From Choristoneura fumiferana (lineage: Eukaryota; Arthropoda; Insecta; Lepidoptera; Tortricidae), in NCBI RefSeq assembly GCF_025370935.1, contig NC_133481.1, positions 4,980,694 through 5,044,693 of the forward strand: a DNA stretch of 64,000 nt, in the 5' to 3' direction. This document shows, one piece after another, positions 1 to 11,065 of the stretch. Each line of letters begins with the position of its first letter. Positions within the stretch are counted from its first letter, which is position 1. The notes beneath the pieces were generated by a model. The model was not told where the DNA came from, ran no database searches, and saw nothing but the letters and a program-made list of their open reading frames with translations. The position numbers and the translations under genes were made by a program.

Positions 1-49
1 AACGAAATATTTCCAAAATGTAAATTTTCCCGATCTTTTAATTAAAGTA

Positions 50-1810
50 GGGTAAACTCGCATTATTTGGTGATACGCATAATTCGGTGATACATGGTTT
101 GAAGCACGATACCGAGTAAAGCTAGTGAATTAAGGCCTTTTAAATGCGACCTTACTACAAAGCATTAAGTTAGAATTCCGTTTGCATTCTTGTGGGTCAA
201 ATTGAGAGAGCGAGATAGTAAATATTAGCAAATTTCTCGCGCGGGACCTCATTACGGCGCCGCGTGGACATGTAGAAACTGGTTCTCCGTTTATAATTAG
301 TTTTTAAATACTAAAAGTGCCTGGATTTGTATAAAAAGTGGACAGTGTACTTAAAAAACATTATTTTTAGTATATCAGTTATTATTTTTAACAAAACTTG
401 TATAGTTTTTCACAGTACGTTGTGAAAGCCGGTCAAAAAGTTATCATTTTCAAAAATTTGACGCCGCAACGGTATCACCAAATTAAACAAGATAGTTAAA
501 GATACGAGTGAAATTTAATTATAACGCGTGTATTTTAATTATTTATTGCATGTATTGTGTTGAATAATTCATAATTAATAAAGTTGCAGTTCATAAGCAA
601 CGTTAGTATATTATTTTGGGGGTCTTTATCACCAAATTACATGAGTTATTTTTTTTTAACTTTTCATTGTAATTTTTTAATTTTAAGATAATGGATGACG
701 AGAAATAAAAAAGAAAAAAACTGTGAGTATAATGAATCTAAAAAAATAAAATCAGCCTTTGAAAACGTATTGGAGTCAAACATGATATTATACATAATGT
801 ATAAAGCATCGGCGGAATTAATTTTTTTCTGTTAAAAAGTTTTTATTATATATTTTTTTCCCATCCTTAGGGTAGGTTTTTTTCCAAATTTATATGGGAC
901 CAACTTCAAGGTTCAACTTCAACCCCTTTCCAATAAAACAATAATTATCAAAATCGAACTACTCTGTAAAAAGTTATACGTGGTCATACATTACAATCAG
1001 TGAGTGAACAATCAATCAACCCCTGTTTTTCTAACCTTACGGTTGGAATTTTTCTTCCAAATTTTTATGGGGCCAAGTTTGGAGTATACCTTTTCCAATA
1101 AAAAAAAGATTATCAAAATGGAACTATCTGTAAAAAGTTAAGCGTGGTCATACATTAAAAAAAATCGAGTCAACTTGAGAACCTCCTCCGTTTTTTTTTT
1201 CGTCGGTTGAAAATGGCGCAGATTGGATAGTTTCATCACTCACGTCTTAAATCGAGTTTAGCTCGACATGTTTCAGGCTAATCCGTAGCCCTTCCTCTCA
1301 GGAGCGTTTTCAACGTCATTTAGGTTGGAACTGTCAAATGTAGGGTAGCACACAACACTTCGCTCTACAAAGGTACGTTCACACTATGAGTGAGTCCGCA
1401 CGGTAGTTAAATGTTCAAAATTAATAGTTTTCATTGTTTATTACAAAAAATATACCCACGTGCAATTTAATTTAATGCTAATTAATATTGTTTTCCAAAT
1501 ATATTTTAAATAAACTTCATTATACCTAATTAGGTGATAAAAAAAAATTAAAACTTGTGTAATTTGGTTATAGTCCAATTAGAGTAGTACGTATGACTTA
1601 AGGTGATTGTCACCAAATTAGCGGTGTTCGGGCAGTTGAAGAAATGTGGATTATGAACAGTATTATTTATATTTAATTAAGATTTAAAGGCATGATTATG
1701 CCAATAAAAGGACTGTCTGCAGTTCCTATTAAAAGTAAAGACATTGATTGATAATAACATGGACTTTTATTCAAAATTCGATTTTATCACCAAATTAGAT
1801 GAGATCACCC
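50..1810. mobile_element. Non-autonomous DNA element with TA target site and reiterated end motif
   Basis: The left end at 50-74 and the reverse complement of the right end at 1786-1810 match imperfectly over about 25 bp, both finishing in ATTTGGTGATA. TA flanks both sides (48-49, 1811-1812). The same motif recurs inside in either orientation near 82, 473, 627, 1527 and 1608. No long reading frame is present, so it would depend on a transposase in trans. A Tc1/mariner-like origin is suggested only by the TA duplication. Confidence 0.45.
861..1157. repeat. Two diverged direct repeats of about 130 bp
   Basis: 861-996 and 1031-1157 share, in order, a CCTTA-GGT block, TTCCAAATTT-ATGGG, CCTTTTCCAATAAAA, ATTATCAAAAT and GTGGTCATACATTA. 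They lie inside the TA-flanked element and may mark an older insertion or an internal duplication. Confidence 0.55.
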
Positions 1811-1812
1811 TA

Positions 1813-2561
1813 TGCAACCTCGTTGCACGTAAGCCGCTTCTCTTGTTTTTTTTTTATAAAAGAATTCCGTGTACTGCCTCTACATTTGGAATAAATATTT
1901 GTTAAATTGAATGAATTCTTAACAAATCTATTTATGTTTATGTAATATATAATTTAATTTATAATAAGTTACACTTTATTGTTCAACCTTTTTAATGACC
2001 CCAAGATGAGGCTTTTTGCAGTATTAAAAAATAAGTGTGACATTAGTACAAAAAGTTCTGCAAATTACAATGCATGTTATGAGTATGAGATTTGTATTGT
2101 ATCTACTGGACACTTTTTTATGGTTTTAAATGTGATTATTATATTTGTTTCTTAATAATCGGATTCTATTTAAAAATAATGTGTTTGTTTTGTAAACAGG
2201 TAGGTATATTTGGTTTTATTCTTATGTTACATTTAAATTATGTTCTCGCTGCTGAGGTGAAAAATTGTATGTGTCACACGAGACCAATGTTTTTTTGCAT
2301 CTCGTGTATTTGAATCCCTTGCTGCTCTCAGGATTCTACCTAGAATCACTCGCTGACGCTCGTGATTCAATTATAGAATCCTTCGCTTACTCGGGACTCA
2401 AAATCAACACTCGCAACAAAAAACAATTTTGCTCTCTTGTTGCACAAATAACCATTGTTGGTTACGTGGCATTGCAGTATAATCGACGATATGTATAGTG
2501 TTATACCTACTGTTTTGGTGATTTTTCCCGCATAATCGCGTTCGGTTCCAAGAGCTGGAGC
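1813..2561. other. AT-rich stretch, nothing recognised
   Basis: No coding, RNA or repeat signal that I can name. Short open frames near 2092-2498 have no family signature and AT-driven composition. Confidence 0.4.
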
Positions 2562-2850
2562 TCATCATCATCATCATCAGCCTACAGCAGTCCACTGCTG
2601 GACATATGCCTCTTCCATGGCGCGCCACAACACTCTGTCTTCAGCCACACCGTGCCTCAGGACGCCCTACACTACGTTTTCCCGTCCGTGGGCTCCATTC
2701 GAGGACTCGTCTGCTCCACCGTTCATCGGTCCTGCGACAGACGTGGCCAGCCCAACGCCACTTCAACGAACTAATTCTCTGAGCAACGTCGGTGACTTTC
2801 GTTCTTTGTCGAATAATGTGATTTCGGACTTTATCCTTCAAAGAAAGACT
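2562..2850 (-). pseudogene. RTE-type LINE 3' end with reverse-transcriptase C-terminus
   Basis: The minus-strand frame 2641-2841 reads RQRTKVTDVAQRISSLKWRW then AGHVCRRTDERWSRRVLEW and TGKRSVGRPEAR, the well-known tail of RTE-clade LINE polyproteins. It continues into a CAGCAGTGGAC block and ends in a GATGATGATGATG tail (plus strand 2562-2580). 5'-truncated and dead. A related copy lies at 39700-39922 on the other strand. Confidence 0.8.
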
Positions 2851-3054
2851 GGAGCTATGAGTGGTTTAATGTTCGATATAATCGTCGTACTCATTACACA
2901 CCATCAAAAATATATCGTAGGTACAACTTCTAAAGACTAAAATCTTATTGATAATTCTTATTCACAAAACTGGCCAAGTATGGGCCAAGCACAGTGTAAA
3001 GTTCCGTATTAAAGTCAAAAATATAATATGCAACCATCGTGTTTTTTTTTTCAA

Positions 3055-3620
3055 TTTAACCTTAACAGTTAAGCTTTAGAAGAGAGGGATACACGCCTCT
3101 AACAAAAATTAACATTTATAAGTCTATTATTTTGCAAATGGATCTCTAAATCGAAAAATAATCTGGCCAAACTTAAAAACACCTATCCAACGATACCCTA
3201 CACTATGGATTTAGACTGAAAAAAACATACCCACTTCACGCGTATTGTAACGTTTTTTTTCTAAATGTTATTTTGCTATGCAACAAACAATTCATTACAT
3301 TTGAAATTTACCACGAGCTTTACGGTGAAGGATAACATCGTGAGGAAACCTGCACAAACCTGCGAAGCAATTCAATGGTGTGTGTGAAGTTCCCAATCCG
3401 CACTGGGCCCGCGTGGGAACTACTGCCCAAGCCCTCTCATTCTGAGAGGAGGCCTGTGCCCTGCAGTGGGACGTATATATAGGCTGGGATGATGATGATT
3501 TTGCTATATCACTTTGTTGGCGTGGTTAATGTATGTACATAATTACAGCTTTCTAGCACTAACAGTATCTAAGCTAAATCGTGGACGGACAGATGGCAGG
3601 CAGGGCTAAACTATAAGAAT
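3055..3620 (+). repeat. Fragment of the GGTTCCGTA repeat family, split by a SINE
   Basis: The segments CCTATCCAACGATACCC (about 3182) and ACAGCTTTCTAGCACTAACA (about 3545) with GGACGGACAGA match internal parts of the copies at 12362 and 15753. The SINE at 3280-3497 splits them. Confidence 0.5.
3280..3497 (+). mobile_element. 5'-truncated SINE with 10-bp target-site duplication
   Basis: Lies between two copies of ATTTTGCTAT (3270-3279 and 3498-3507). The body (GAGCTTTACGGTGAAGG, then CCTGCAGTGGGACG and a GATGATGA end) matches the minus-strand SINE at 31109-31413, but the tRNA-like head is missing. Confidence 0.8.
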
Positions 3621-3626
3621 ACCTTG

Positions 3627-3751
3627 TACAGTCGAGTTTATAAACTTTATCAAAAACTCTATTGTCTAAAGACTCTATTGTCAACGACGTAGAAGCGTGT
3701 TCAGATATTTTTGATCAAGTTTTGGCTCACAAGTTTATGAACTCGACTGTA
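3627..3751. mobile_element. 125-bp MITE with TACAGTCGAGTT ends
   Basis: TACAGTCGAGTTTATAAACTT at the left and AAGTTTATGAACTCGACTGTA at the right are inverted repeats of 21 bp with one mismatch. The interior has no coding capacity. Confidence 0.75.
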
Positions 3752-3780
3752 GGACTACGCAACTCTAAAAACCTGTAGAA

Positions 3781-3903
3781 CTGGCCCCTATTTAATAAAA
3801 GTTACAAGTGCTACAATTCTACATAACTATCACTTTTTTGTATGCGAAACTTAACAATTATGTAAATTTGTAGCACTTGTAACTTTCATTAAAAAGGGAC
3901 CTG
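3781..3903. mobile_element. MITE with about 40-bp inverted repeats
   Basis: Left AAGTTACAAGTGCTACAA with flanking GGCCCCTATTTAATA pairs with right TTGTAGCACTTGTAACTTT and ATTAAAAAGGGACC. Almost the whole 123 bp folds on itself. Confidence 0.75.
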
Positions 3904-3904
3904 T

Positions 3905-4175
3905 TATGGTGCTCCCACATTGGCTGTTATAAATGTTCTATAACGTTATAAAACACTATAACATTTTCTAACACTTTATAACTTTTGTTACAAATTGTTA
4001 CATGTTTTAAACGCTCCCACATTGGTATAAAAATGTTATATAACACCATAGATCAAATTCGAGGTTTAACTTTGTTGTATAACATTTTAGAAGTTATATA
4101 ACATGATAACAATGTGTAACATTTGCTACAATTTGTTATAAAATGTTACAAAACAAATATTTTGTAACGTTATAG
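3905..4175. repeat. TATAACA/TGTTATA-saturated stretch
   Basis: The block GCTCCCACATTGG occurs twice (about 3911 and 4013). Between and after the copies the sequence is dominated by TATAAC, GTTATA and AACATTT words on both strands, giving many short palindromes. Origin unknown; possibly a degenerate DNA element. Confidence 0.5.
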
Positions 4176-4814
4176 AACATTTACTAAATAAGTAAAAGCA
4201 AATGGCAAACTGACTGTTGTGGTATTTATGGATAAAACGTAATAAACTGAAATTATATAGAAAGAAAGGGATGCTACGAGTATTGAATAGCTCATGGACG
4301 GCTGTAGTTACATTTGAATTAATTTAGAGTCATCATAAACGCAACAAGGTCCATTGTACACGAAAATGTCAAAAGACCTACGCAACGGGGAAAAAACTAA
4401 ATATCATGGCTGTTTTAACCCTTCATGAAAATTTCCCCATAGATGGGGTACAAAAGTTTCAAACAAGATATTGAATCAAAAAAAGTAGTTCGTATTAGTA
4501 ATAGTAAGTACTTTTTTTCCGCAGCCGAGATACATTTATGTTATCTTATCCAACTCACTGAAGCTTTTGTTGGGAATGTTTCCGAATTATTGTATCAAGA
4601 TCTGTTGGAGGTATTATGTTTGTCGGATAAACGCACTCGGTCGGAACTATTCAATATTACGTATCATGCTTAGAATCTTAGGAAAATGTATAGAATTCAG
4701 TAAAAAAAATACTGCTAAGTTTGCTAGTTTGCTAAGGAAAAAAGAGAACAAATATTATAGTAAACTAACACAGTATATACATCATAACTAAACTGACAAA
4801 ATAGCACCTAAAAA

Positions 4815-5035
4815 TTTAACACATTAAGTTACAAATATTAATAAAAAAGTAGGAGAATAAGACTAATTTATAAATACAAACTATCGCAGTTGATCCGCGG
4901 CAAGGATCCCAGGATACTGGCAGCATTGCCACGCTGGATCGCGAGACTAGGCGTTGGGCAAAGTAGGAGCCAGCCCTGAGATCACCAGTGGCATGGACCA
5001 ACCTTGTGGACAACTCCTTGCGCAGTTTTTTTGTT
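4815..5035 (-). pseudogene. Retroelement polyprotein remnant (TGD-RAGS family)
   Basis: The minus strand reads ATGDLRAGSYFAQRL and, after a frameshift, AIQRGNAASILGSLP. The same C-terminal signature appears in the fragment at 28262-28590. The parent is probably a LINE-like retroelement; I cannot name the clade. Confidence 0.55.
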
Positions 5036-5851
5036 TGAGACGAAAAAATCGAATAAATAAATAAATAAAATAAATAGGAAAAAATATATAACTTAGGTTG
5101 TATTCGGGGATTTTTTAATTATATAAGTATTTCGATGTTTCGGCCAATTATCAGCGAATGTAGTTACGAGTAGTCTTAATTTAAGGTATCACGTTTTCTA
5201 CAATATAGCAAAGTGTAAAAATAATTAAACTCATTTAACATACAAATAGGCCGGTGTAGGAATAATAGTTAAAATAATAAATATAAAACAAATCCATTAT
5301 AGAGTAACTAATTGTCGATCAAAACTTAATACTAAATATTTTTCACATATATAAGTACAGAACCGTACACTGCGCGTAGCCCGACACGCACTTGCCCAGT
5401 TTTTTTTTAAATTCGAAAGTCCACAAACCACAAATCATCAAAATAAATCGCTAACAAAGATTCATCGATTCCCAACTACGCACGATAACCGCAATTCTAT
5501 GTCGCTCAAGGAGATTTGTCGACAAATCTGTAGTCGAGTCGGAATCGGCAGTTGGTTCGCATGACGACACAAATCCGGATGATGTCTGTTTGTTATCAGC
5601 ACTGCGCAGTCGACTGTACCCAGCAGGGTTGCCGTTCGTTACGGAATAATCGTCTTATTTATCGATTCCTCCCGACTTCGCCGACTGTTGCTGCGCTCAT
5701 TAATTTCATCTTCATTTTGTTGATCGTTTTGGATTACGTTGTCAGCATCATTCGGCTTATACATTTTCAGTGTCATCGTTTTTCTGTGTAAGCAATTACG
5801 CTTTACTAATAATTTCTAGATAACTTTTTTATACAAGCCGTAGTAGCCTAA

Positions 5852-5992
5852 GGGGCTGTTTCACCATCCATTGATTAGTGTTAACTGACGGTTAAATGTG
5901 ATGCTGTCTCTATTTGTTTTGTTCGAATAGACGGAGACGGTATCACATTTAACCGTCAGTTAACACTAATCAATGGATGGTGAAACAGCCCC
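5852..5992. mobile_element. Harbinger-type MITE, 141 bp, TAA duplication
   Basis: Flanked by TAA (5849-5851, 5993-5995). The ends GGGGCTGTTTCACCATCCAT and its complement extend into inverted repeats of about 50 bp. A second 141-bp copy, inserted in the reverse sense, lies at 47027-47167. A TWA duplication is typical of PIF/Harbinger. Confidence 0.85.
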
Positions 5993-5995
5993 TAA

Positions 5996-6704
5996 GAGTC
6001 ATAGCGGTGTATTCTAATGAAGGAAATTTTCCAAATTTGGATAAGGATAGCTGATATACGGGTGTCTCTGACCATGGGGCTTTAAGTTGAAGGTTCGATT
6101 CTACTCGCATAACTAACCTACTTTGGATTTGTAACATTTTGAAATAACTTGAATTTAGATCATTTATAGGTCCTCAAAGTTTAATCGTTAAATCAGTGTA
6201 TCGGACAGTGTTATAGCTGTGTCTTGGTACTGGGGCCTTCAAATATTTTTTGACATTTATTTGACGTCTCTAAGATAAACATTTACCAATGTGCTTGTAT
6301 GTTTAGTAAACTTTAGAATTGTATTTCATTTTGACATCAAGTCTGTTCGGTAATTGTAATTTTAAAATTTTATGTATTTGACATTTAATTTGACTTAAAT
6401 TAATTTTAATTCTATTCTTTTATTTAATTTTTATGTGATTTTAATTTTAAAATATGCTTTTGTTTTCTTTCACTGATTATATTATTTTTTAATTTAATTT
6501 ATACAGAACTAACTTAGTTTGTAAGGGTAGGTACACCTACTAACAAATGAATGGATCTATGTTGTCTGATAAATAAATGAAATATTATTATTATTATTAT
6601 TAGTATTGTATTGCATACATTAAAAATTACATTTAATCTATATGAAAAAAATTAAATGAACAGTTTTCAAATTTTAAAAAGTTCATATTCCATATTCCAT
6701 GGTC
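5996..6704 (+). other. AT-rich stretch ending in a LINE-type tail
   Basis: The end GATAAATAAATGAAAT followed by (ATT)n at 6567-6603 looks like a LINE 3' terminus on the plus strand. I see no reverse-transcriptase coding upstream. Confidence 0.35.
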
Positions 6705-6825
6705 AGAGACGCCCTGTAGATTTCTTGAGATCAAAGATACTTAAGAAGGGATTTTTCGATATTTTTGCTCTCTTACCATCAGGAGACCTACTTGCTCGTT
6801 TGCCATCCAGTAGAATAAAAACAAT
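6705..6825 (+). repeat. Fragment of the CTTACCATCAGGAGACC repeat
   Basis: TCTTACCATCAGGAGACCTA and CTCGTTTGCCATCCAG match the end of the longer copy at 8525-8810. Only the 3' part is present. Confidence 0.6.
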
Positions 6826-7900
6826 AAAAATTTACTTTGGTCCGACACAAACTTTGTCCATTTTTTGTCGGAGTTGTGTCTTGGGATTATTCGTTAATGG
6901 AATCCTAGTTATACTCTAATTTATGCTCATGCAATACGCAGCATGTCTTCTTGCCTTGAAATTCGAGATAAAAAATTTATTAACTGAGTGTTACTTTTGC
7001 TACTTTTGTGTGGTGCTTTTCTACCAAAATTTAAGTTGGACAAGGTCATTTTTAAGGTAGTACTTTGTAATAAATGCGATAAATTCTTACTAAGATACAG
7101 CCCTGCAGGAATCTCGTCTAGGAGAGCTTATTTCGACTGCAACACGTATTATCCGCCTGTCAATATTATCAGCCATCGCAACTTCCCGCCAAATTGCTCC
7201 GGTCGGCACACAAACAAAAGTTTTTCGACTCTTATTGGTTTCGGTGGTGTAACGAAAAAATATCAAGCTTGCGAATGTTTCCTGTGTATTTCGTCACTAG
7301 TTTTAAAAAAAACTCCTCGTTTTATTGATTTGAGATACGACATTTTGTCATAGTAGTATGATTTGTCACACTGATTGCATTGTACAAATGTTTTTTAACT
7401 GAATGAAAATTGCAAGGTTTTTTTATATTGTTTAAACGTGATATAAGTGTCTTTAAATTGTCATAAAACACATTTCTTGCATTTCGGTGATCTTCTATAG
7501 TAAAGTTGTTGTTAAAGATGACTGATAGAGTATAATTAAATCGAGTCGAAAGCTTTAATAAGAGATTAATGAAATGCTGAATTAAAATTTAACACAAAAA
7601 CGCACACAAATAAATTAAAAAATTAAAAATAAAATAAATATTTAAGGGGGGCTCCCATACACCAAACTTGATTTTGCCGTTTTTTGCTAATGTCTAACAT
7701 TGTATAGATAATGGTACGGAACTCGCATTTGGGGGGTTTTTTAGAAAGCCATGGAAACAGTAAAATCCCAGAATATGCGTGCAAAGCCGCGAGTAAACTT
7801 CCCAGCCATTAATTCAGCTATGGCTGATCGCAACAAGCACTTAGTGTATAGTGTTTAGTGTATAGCAAATTAGTCTATACTGACCAAATACATCCATCAT
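6826..7900. other. No gene recognised
   Basis: Open frames here, the longest 121 codons at 6988-7353 without an ATG, have no recognisable signature. I see no RNA or repeat of named type. Confidence 0.35.
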
Positions 7901-8360
7901 GACGACGGAATAGCCCAGTGGTTAGAGAACCTGACTACGAAGCTGAGGTCCCGGGCACGATCCCCGGTCGAGGTAGATATTTGTGTGGAAAATACGAATG
8001 TTTGTCCTCGGGTCTTGGGTGTTTAATATGTAATATCTGGTTGACTGAGCTCCGCTCGGGCTAAAACTCGGTACCAAGCGTTTTCCCAGAGATAAGACCA
8101 AGCTAGACCGATTTTTTATCCCCGAAAACCCCTACGTACCAAATTTCATCGAAATCGTTTGAACTGTTTCCGAGATTCCTGAAATATATATACAAGAATT
8201 TCTCGTTTAAAGGTATTAGCTTTAAGTGTGTATCTATATATTTAATTATGTTTTTCCCTTGCTACCCATAACACAACCTTTGCTTACTTTGGGACAAGAT
8301 GAATTGGTGTCAAGTGTCCCGTGATATAATTTATGTATTTATTCCCAATTTTATTTATTA
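7901..8360 (+). mobile_element. Arg-tRNA-derived SINE (copy A), interrupted
   Basis: The tRNA-like head has an A-box (TAGCCCAGTGGTTAGAGAA), an anticodon-loop segment CTACGAA and a B-box (GGGCACGATCCC). The 3' part AATTGGTGTCAAGTGTCCCG is shared with copies at 17273 and 43424. Another repeat (8036-8217) sits in the body. Confidence 0.8.
8036..8217 (+). repeat. Interspersed repeat (GAGCTCCGCTCGGGC family) inside SINE A
   Basis: GCTCGGGCTAAAACTCGGTA, AGAGATAAGACCAAGCTAGA and CCCCGAAAACCCCTACGTAC are shared with copies at 10003-10195 and 26246-26400. It ends in a short TATATATA-ACAAGAATT segment. The class is not known to me; it may be a LINE 3' region. Confidence 0.65.
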
Positions 8361-8524
8361 TTTATTTATTTATCAATTACGCCTTCGTATGCTGAGTCTG
8401 ATCACACAAAGAGTAATTTCCCATTTTTCTTGAATTTCACCTCTGACAGTTTCTTAGTTGCACAATGGGAAACACCTCCCTTAATAGGCTGCCTATAAAT
8501 CCAGTATTGGAGAGAAACTTTGCT

Positions 8525-8815
8525 AAATTTGCAGGTGGTAGGACCTTGTGCAAGGTCCGCCCGGATTGCTACCACCATCTTGCTCGCTAATCCTGCCGTG
8601 AAGCAGCAGTGCTTGCACTGTTGTGTTTCGGCGTGGAGAGTAAGACAGCCGGTGAAATTACTGGCACTTGAGGTATCCCATCTTAGGCCTCTAGGTTGGC
8701 AACGCATTTACAATTACCCTTGGTGTTGCAGATGTTTAAAGGCGGTGGTGATCTCTTACCATCAGGAGACCCACTTGCTCGTTTTCCATCCAGGCTAAAA
8801 AAAAAAACTTACTTG
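8525..8815 (+). repeat. Interspersed repeat (GGATTGCTACCACCATCTTGC family)
   Basis: Begins GGTGGTAGGACCTTGTGCAA and ends CTTACCATCAGGAGACCCAC, GCTCG, CCATCCAG and an A run. Related copies lie at 36755-36956 (5' part) and 6705-6825 (3' part). The A-rich end suggests a retroposon. Confidence 0.65.
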
Positions 8816-9059
8816 AATAAAAGGGGTTTGTTGGCGAAGAGGCCTGAGGCCTTCTCTTTCGCGGCGTGGAGCCCCTGCATGCTGGAGGCCCGGTGTCCCT
8901 CATCAAACTGTACCACTAACACCTGCCACAGACAAATTATTACATTTATTTAAGATGATAATACAATATAATAATAATTTATTTCGGACGGAGTCCGTAG
9001 CGTGTTAGTAACACTGAATAACTAATGTAAGGGTAAGGCACACAGAACTATTACACACA

Positions 9060-9263
9060 GGGATGTTGACACCACCAATCGATTGACGTACTTTTTATGA
9101 GCTGTCAAAACACAATTCTCCCATAGAGTTTGAATGGAAATAGCAACTTATGACGTCACTCGTTCGCACACTCAATCAACTATTTATTTGTTTTAAAGCA
9201 AAAAAAAATGTTTTTTTACTGGAGTCGTGTCTTCAAATAATTTTTTAATGGTGCCAACATCCC
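9060..9263. mobile_element. MITE with GGGATGTTGACACCA ends
   Basis: GGGATGTTGACACCA at the left pairs with TGGTGCCAACATCCC at the right (14 of 15). 204 bp, non-coding. Confidence 0.7.
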
Positions 9264-9596
9264 TATTAGTAAGTTAGTTAGCTTCATACAAAGAGGGGCA
9301 GTATAGGAGCAGTAGGGGTAGGGTACGAGGTTACATAAATAATACTAATAATGTAGCATAAAGACCATGGACCTATGTGAAATAGTAGAATAGAATGTAT
9401 TAAGTAGATGTCGGCAGAAGGTCGCGTGTCATTAAGTTAATTTTTTTTTTATTTGAATTTTGTGCCAATCGTTTTTGCATGTAATGCGGTGGATACAATC
9501 CCTAAATTTCTAACCTAGGATTAGAGACAGGAAATTCGGAGCAGGCATTTAATGCATCGTTATTCAAAATCTACGATATGGAATTTTTGGGAATAT

Positions 9597-9622
9597 GAGA
9601 GAGAGAGAGAGAGAGAGAGAGA
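9597..9622. repeat. (GA)13 microsatellite
   Basis: Uninterrupted GA dinucleotide run. Confidence 0.95.
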
Positions 9623-10002
9623 AACATTTATTTACACATATTTGATACACACAAAAATACATTTTACGGCCTCGCAATGTAATGTAACTTGCGCGATTTC
9701 ATGCAGGTCTAAACTGAGCTTATAAACGGATGTGTCGATTCTTTTCGATTTTCAAAATTCTTTTTCACCATTGTTAAGTTCAGCTAAGGGATTCCATAGG
9801 GTGTTGATACTTAAATAATACTTTAAATGATACTTAAATGATATACTTAGGGTTTTATTAATGTCTCTCTCTTTTAAAGACAATGAAAAGACAATCGTTA
9901 AGATTGTCAACGACTTTAACTTTAAGAATAGATATAGTCAACTAACTTGATGCCTAAACCGCGTCGTAATGACATTTTACGCCATTTTATAAACAGTACC
10001 TG

Positions 10003-10195
10003 GGCGACCGAGCTTTGCTCGGGCTAAAACTCGATAACAAGCGTTTTCTCAGAGATAAGACCAAGCTAGATCGATTTTTCATTCCCGAAAACCCCTACAT
10101 ACCAAATTTCATCGAAATCGTTAGAGCCGTTTCCGAGATCCCGGAAATAAATTTATATATATATAAACAAGAATTGCTTAGGTAAAGGTATAAGA
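10003..10195 (+). repeat. GAGCTTTGCTCGGGC-family repeat
   Basis: Same block order as 8036-8217 (GCTCGGGCTAAAACTCG, AGAGATAAGACCAAGCTAGA, CCGAAAACCCCTACATACC), ending ATATATATAAACAAGAATTG. Confidence 0.65.
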
Positions 10196-10885
10196 TTATT
10201 ATACACAAATAACTATTTACTATGATACGGTTCTAGTGGCCTAGGAATCAAATTGGTTGACTACACGTATTATTAAACTACAATGAGACTAGGATTAAAA
10301 GATCACCATTCCATTTGCTTTAATCAAATTTTATGGAATACCTTAGTTCCTTAATTCCTGGTCTCATCGCGGTTTACTAATAGGTCTCTAAATACAAAAA
10401 ATACTACTTGTAGTTACTAAAAACATAATTAAAATAGACAAAGCTAGAGGAAAAAAAACTGGATTATGGAATACTTAGCAAAGCTACGAAAAAAACAAAA
10501 ATTCGTGACACATTTTCTTTCTAAAGATAAATTTTCTTAGACTGAGAATATGTGTGAAATAGTAGACAGGAGTTATTAAATTGAAAAAGCCGTGGATAGA
10601 ATTAAATTCTTAACTTTCAAATGTCTTTAAAAAAGCTTGTCTTAAGATCAAAATTGAATTTAAACAGATTTAAATGTCAGAACGTCAGTTATATAACGTT
10701 GGGTACTGTCTTAGGTCATCATTACATAATGTATAGCTAGCTACCTGCTAATGTATACCTTCACACCCCACCCCATACTGTACCCAAAAATCGATACAAA
10801 GACGAAATTCGTTTTGAATTTGGATTTTTCTTACAAATCAAAAAATTTGGGGATATAAAATGAAAAAAATATGTTTTTAAACTTA

Positions 10886-11065
10886 CATTTCTTCCAGTTC
10901 GCGGTAGAAGCAGCTACACGGCAGCGTCTGCCGATGCCGTAGCACCCCGCGCGCCGCTACGCCGTAGCATCACGGCTGCGCGTAGCCTCGCCCGCCATTG
11001 GCCCCTACGTCTACGTACGTAGACAGGTTTCAACCAATCACAGATGGAGCTGCAAAAGAGGCGTG
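10886..11065 (-). promoter_or_regulatory. CpG-rich island, possible minus-strand promoter and first exon
   Basis: A dense CpG patch in AT-rich DNA. On the minus strand a TGATTGG (inverted CCAAT) and CCAATGG lie upstream, and a splice-donor-like AAAT|GTAAGT follows at about 10888-10897. A short stretch repeats CTACG/CGTAG words. It may equally be a GC-rich MITE remnant. Confidence 0.2.

Noticed and set aside
2617..2940. Plus-strand 107-codon frame
   Set aside because: It is the complement of the RTE LINE C-terminus, which is read clearly on the minus strand.
6988..7353. 121-codon open frame
   Set aside because: It lacks an ATG, shows no recognisable domain and sits in AT-rich intergenic sequence.
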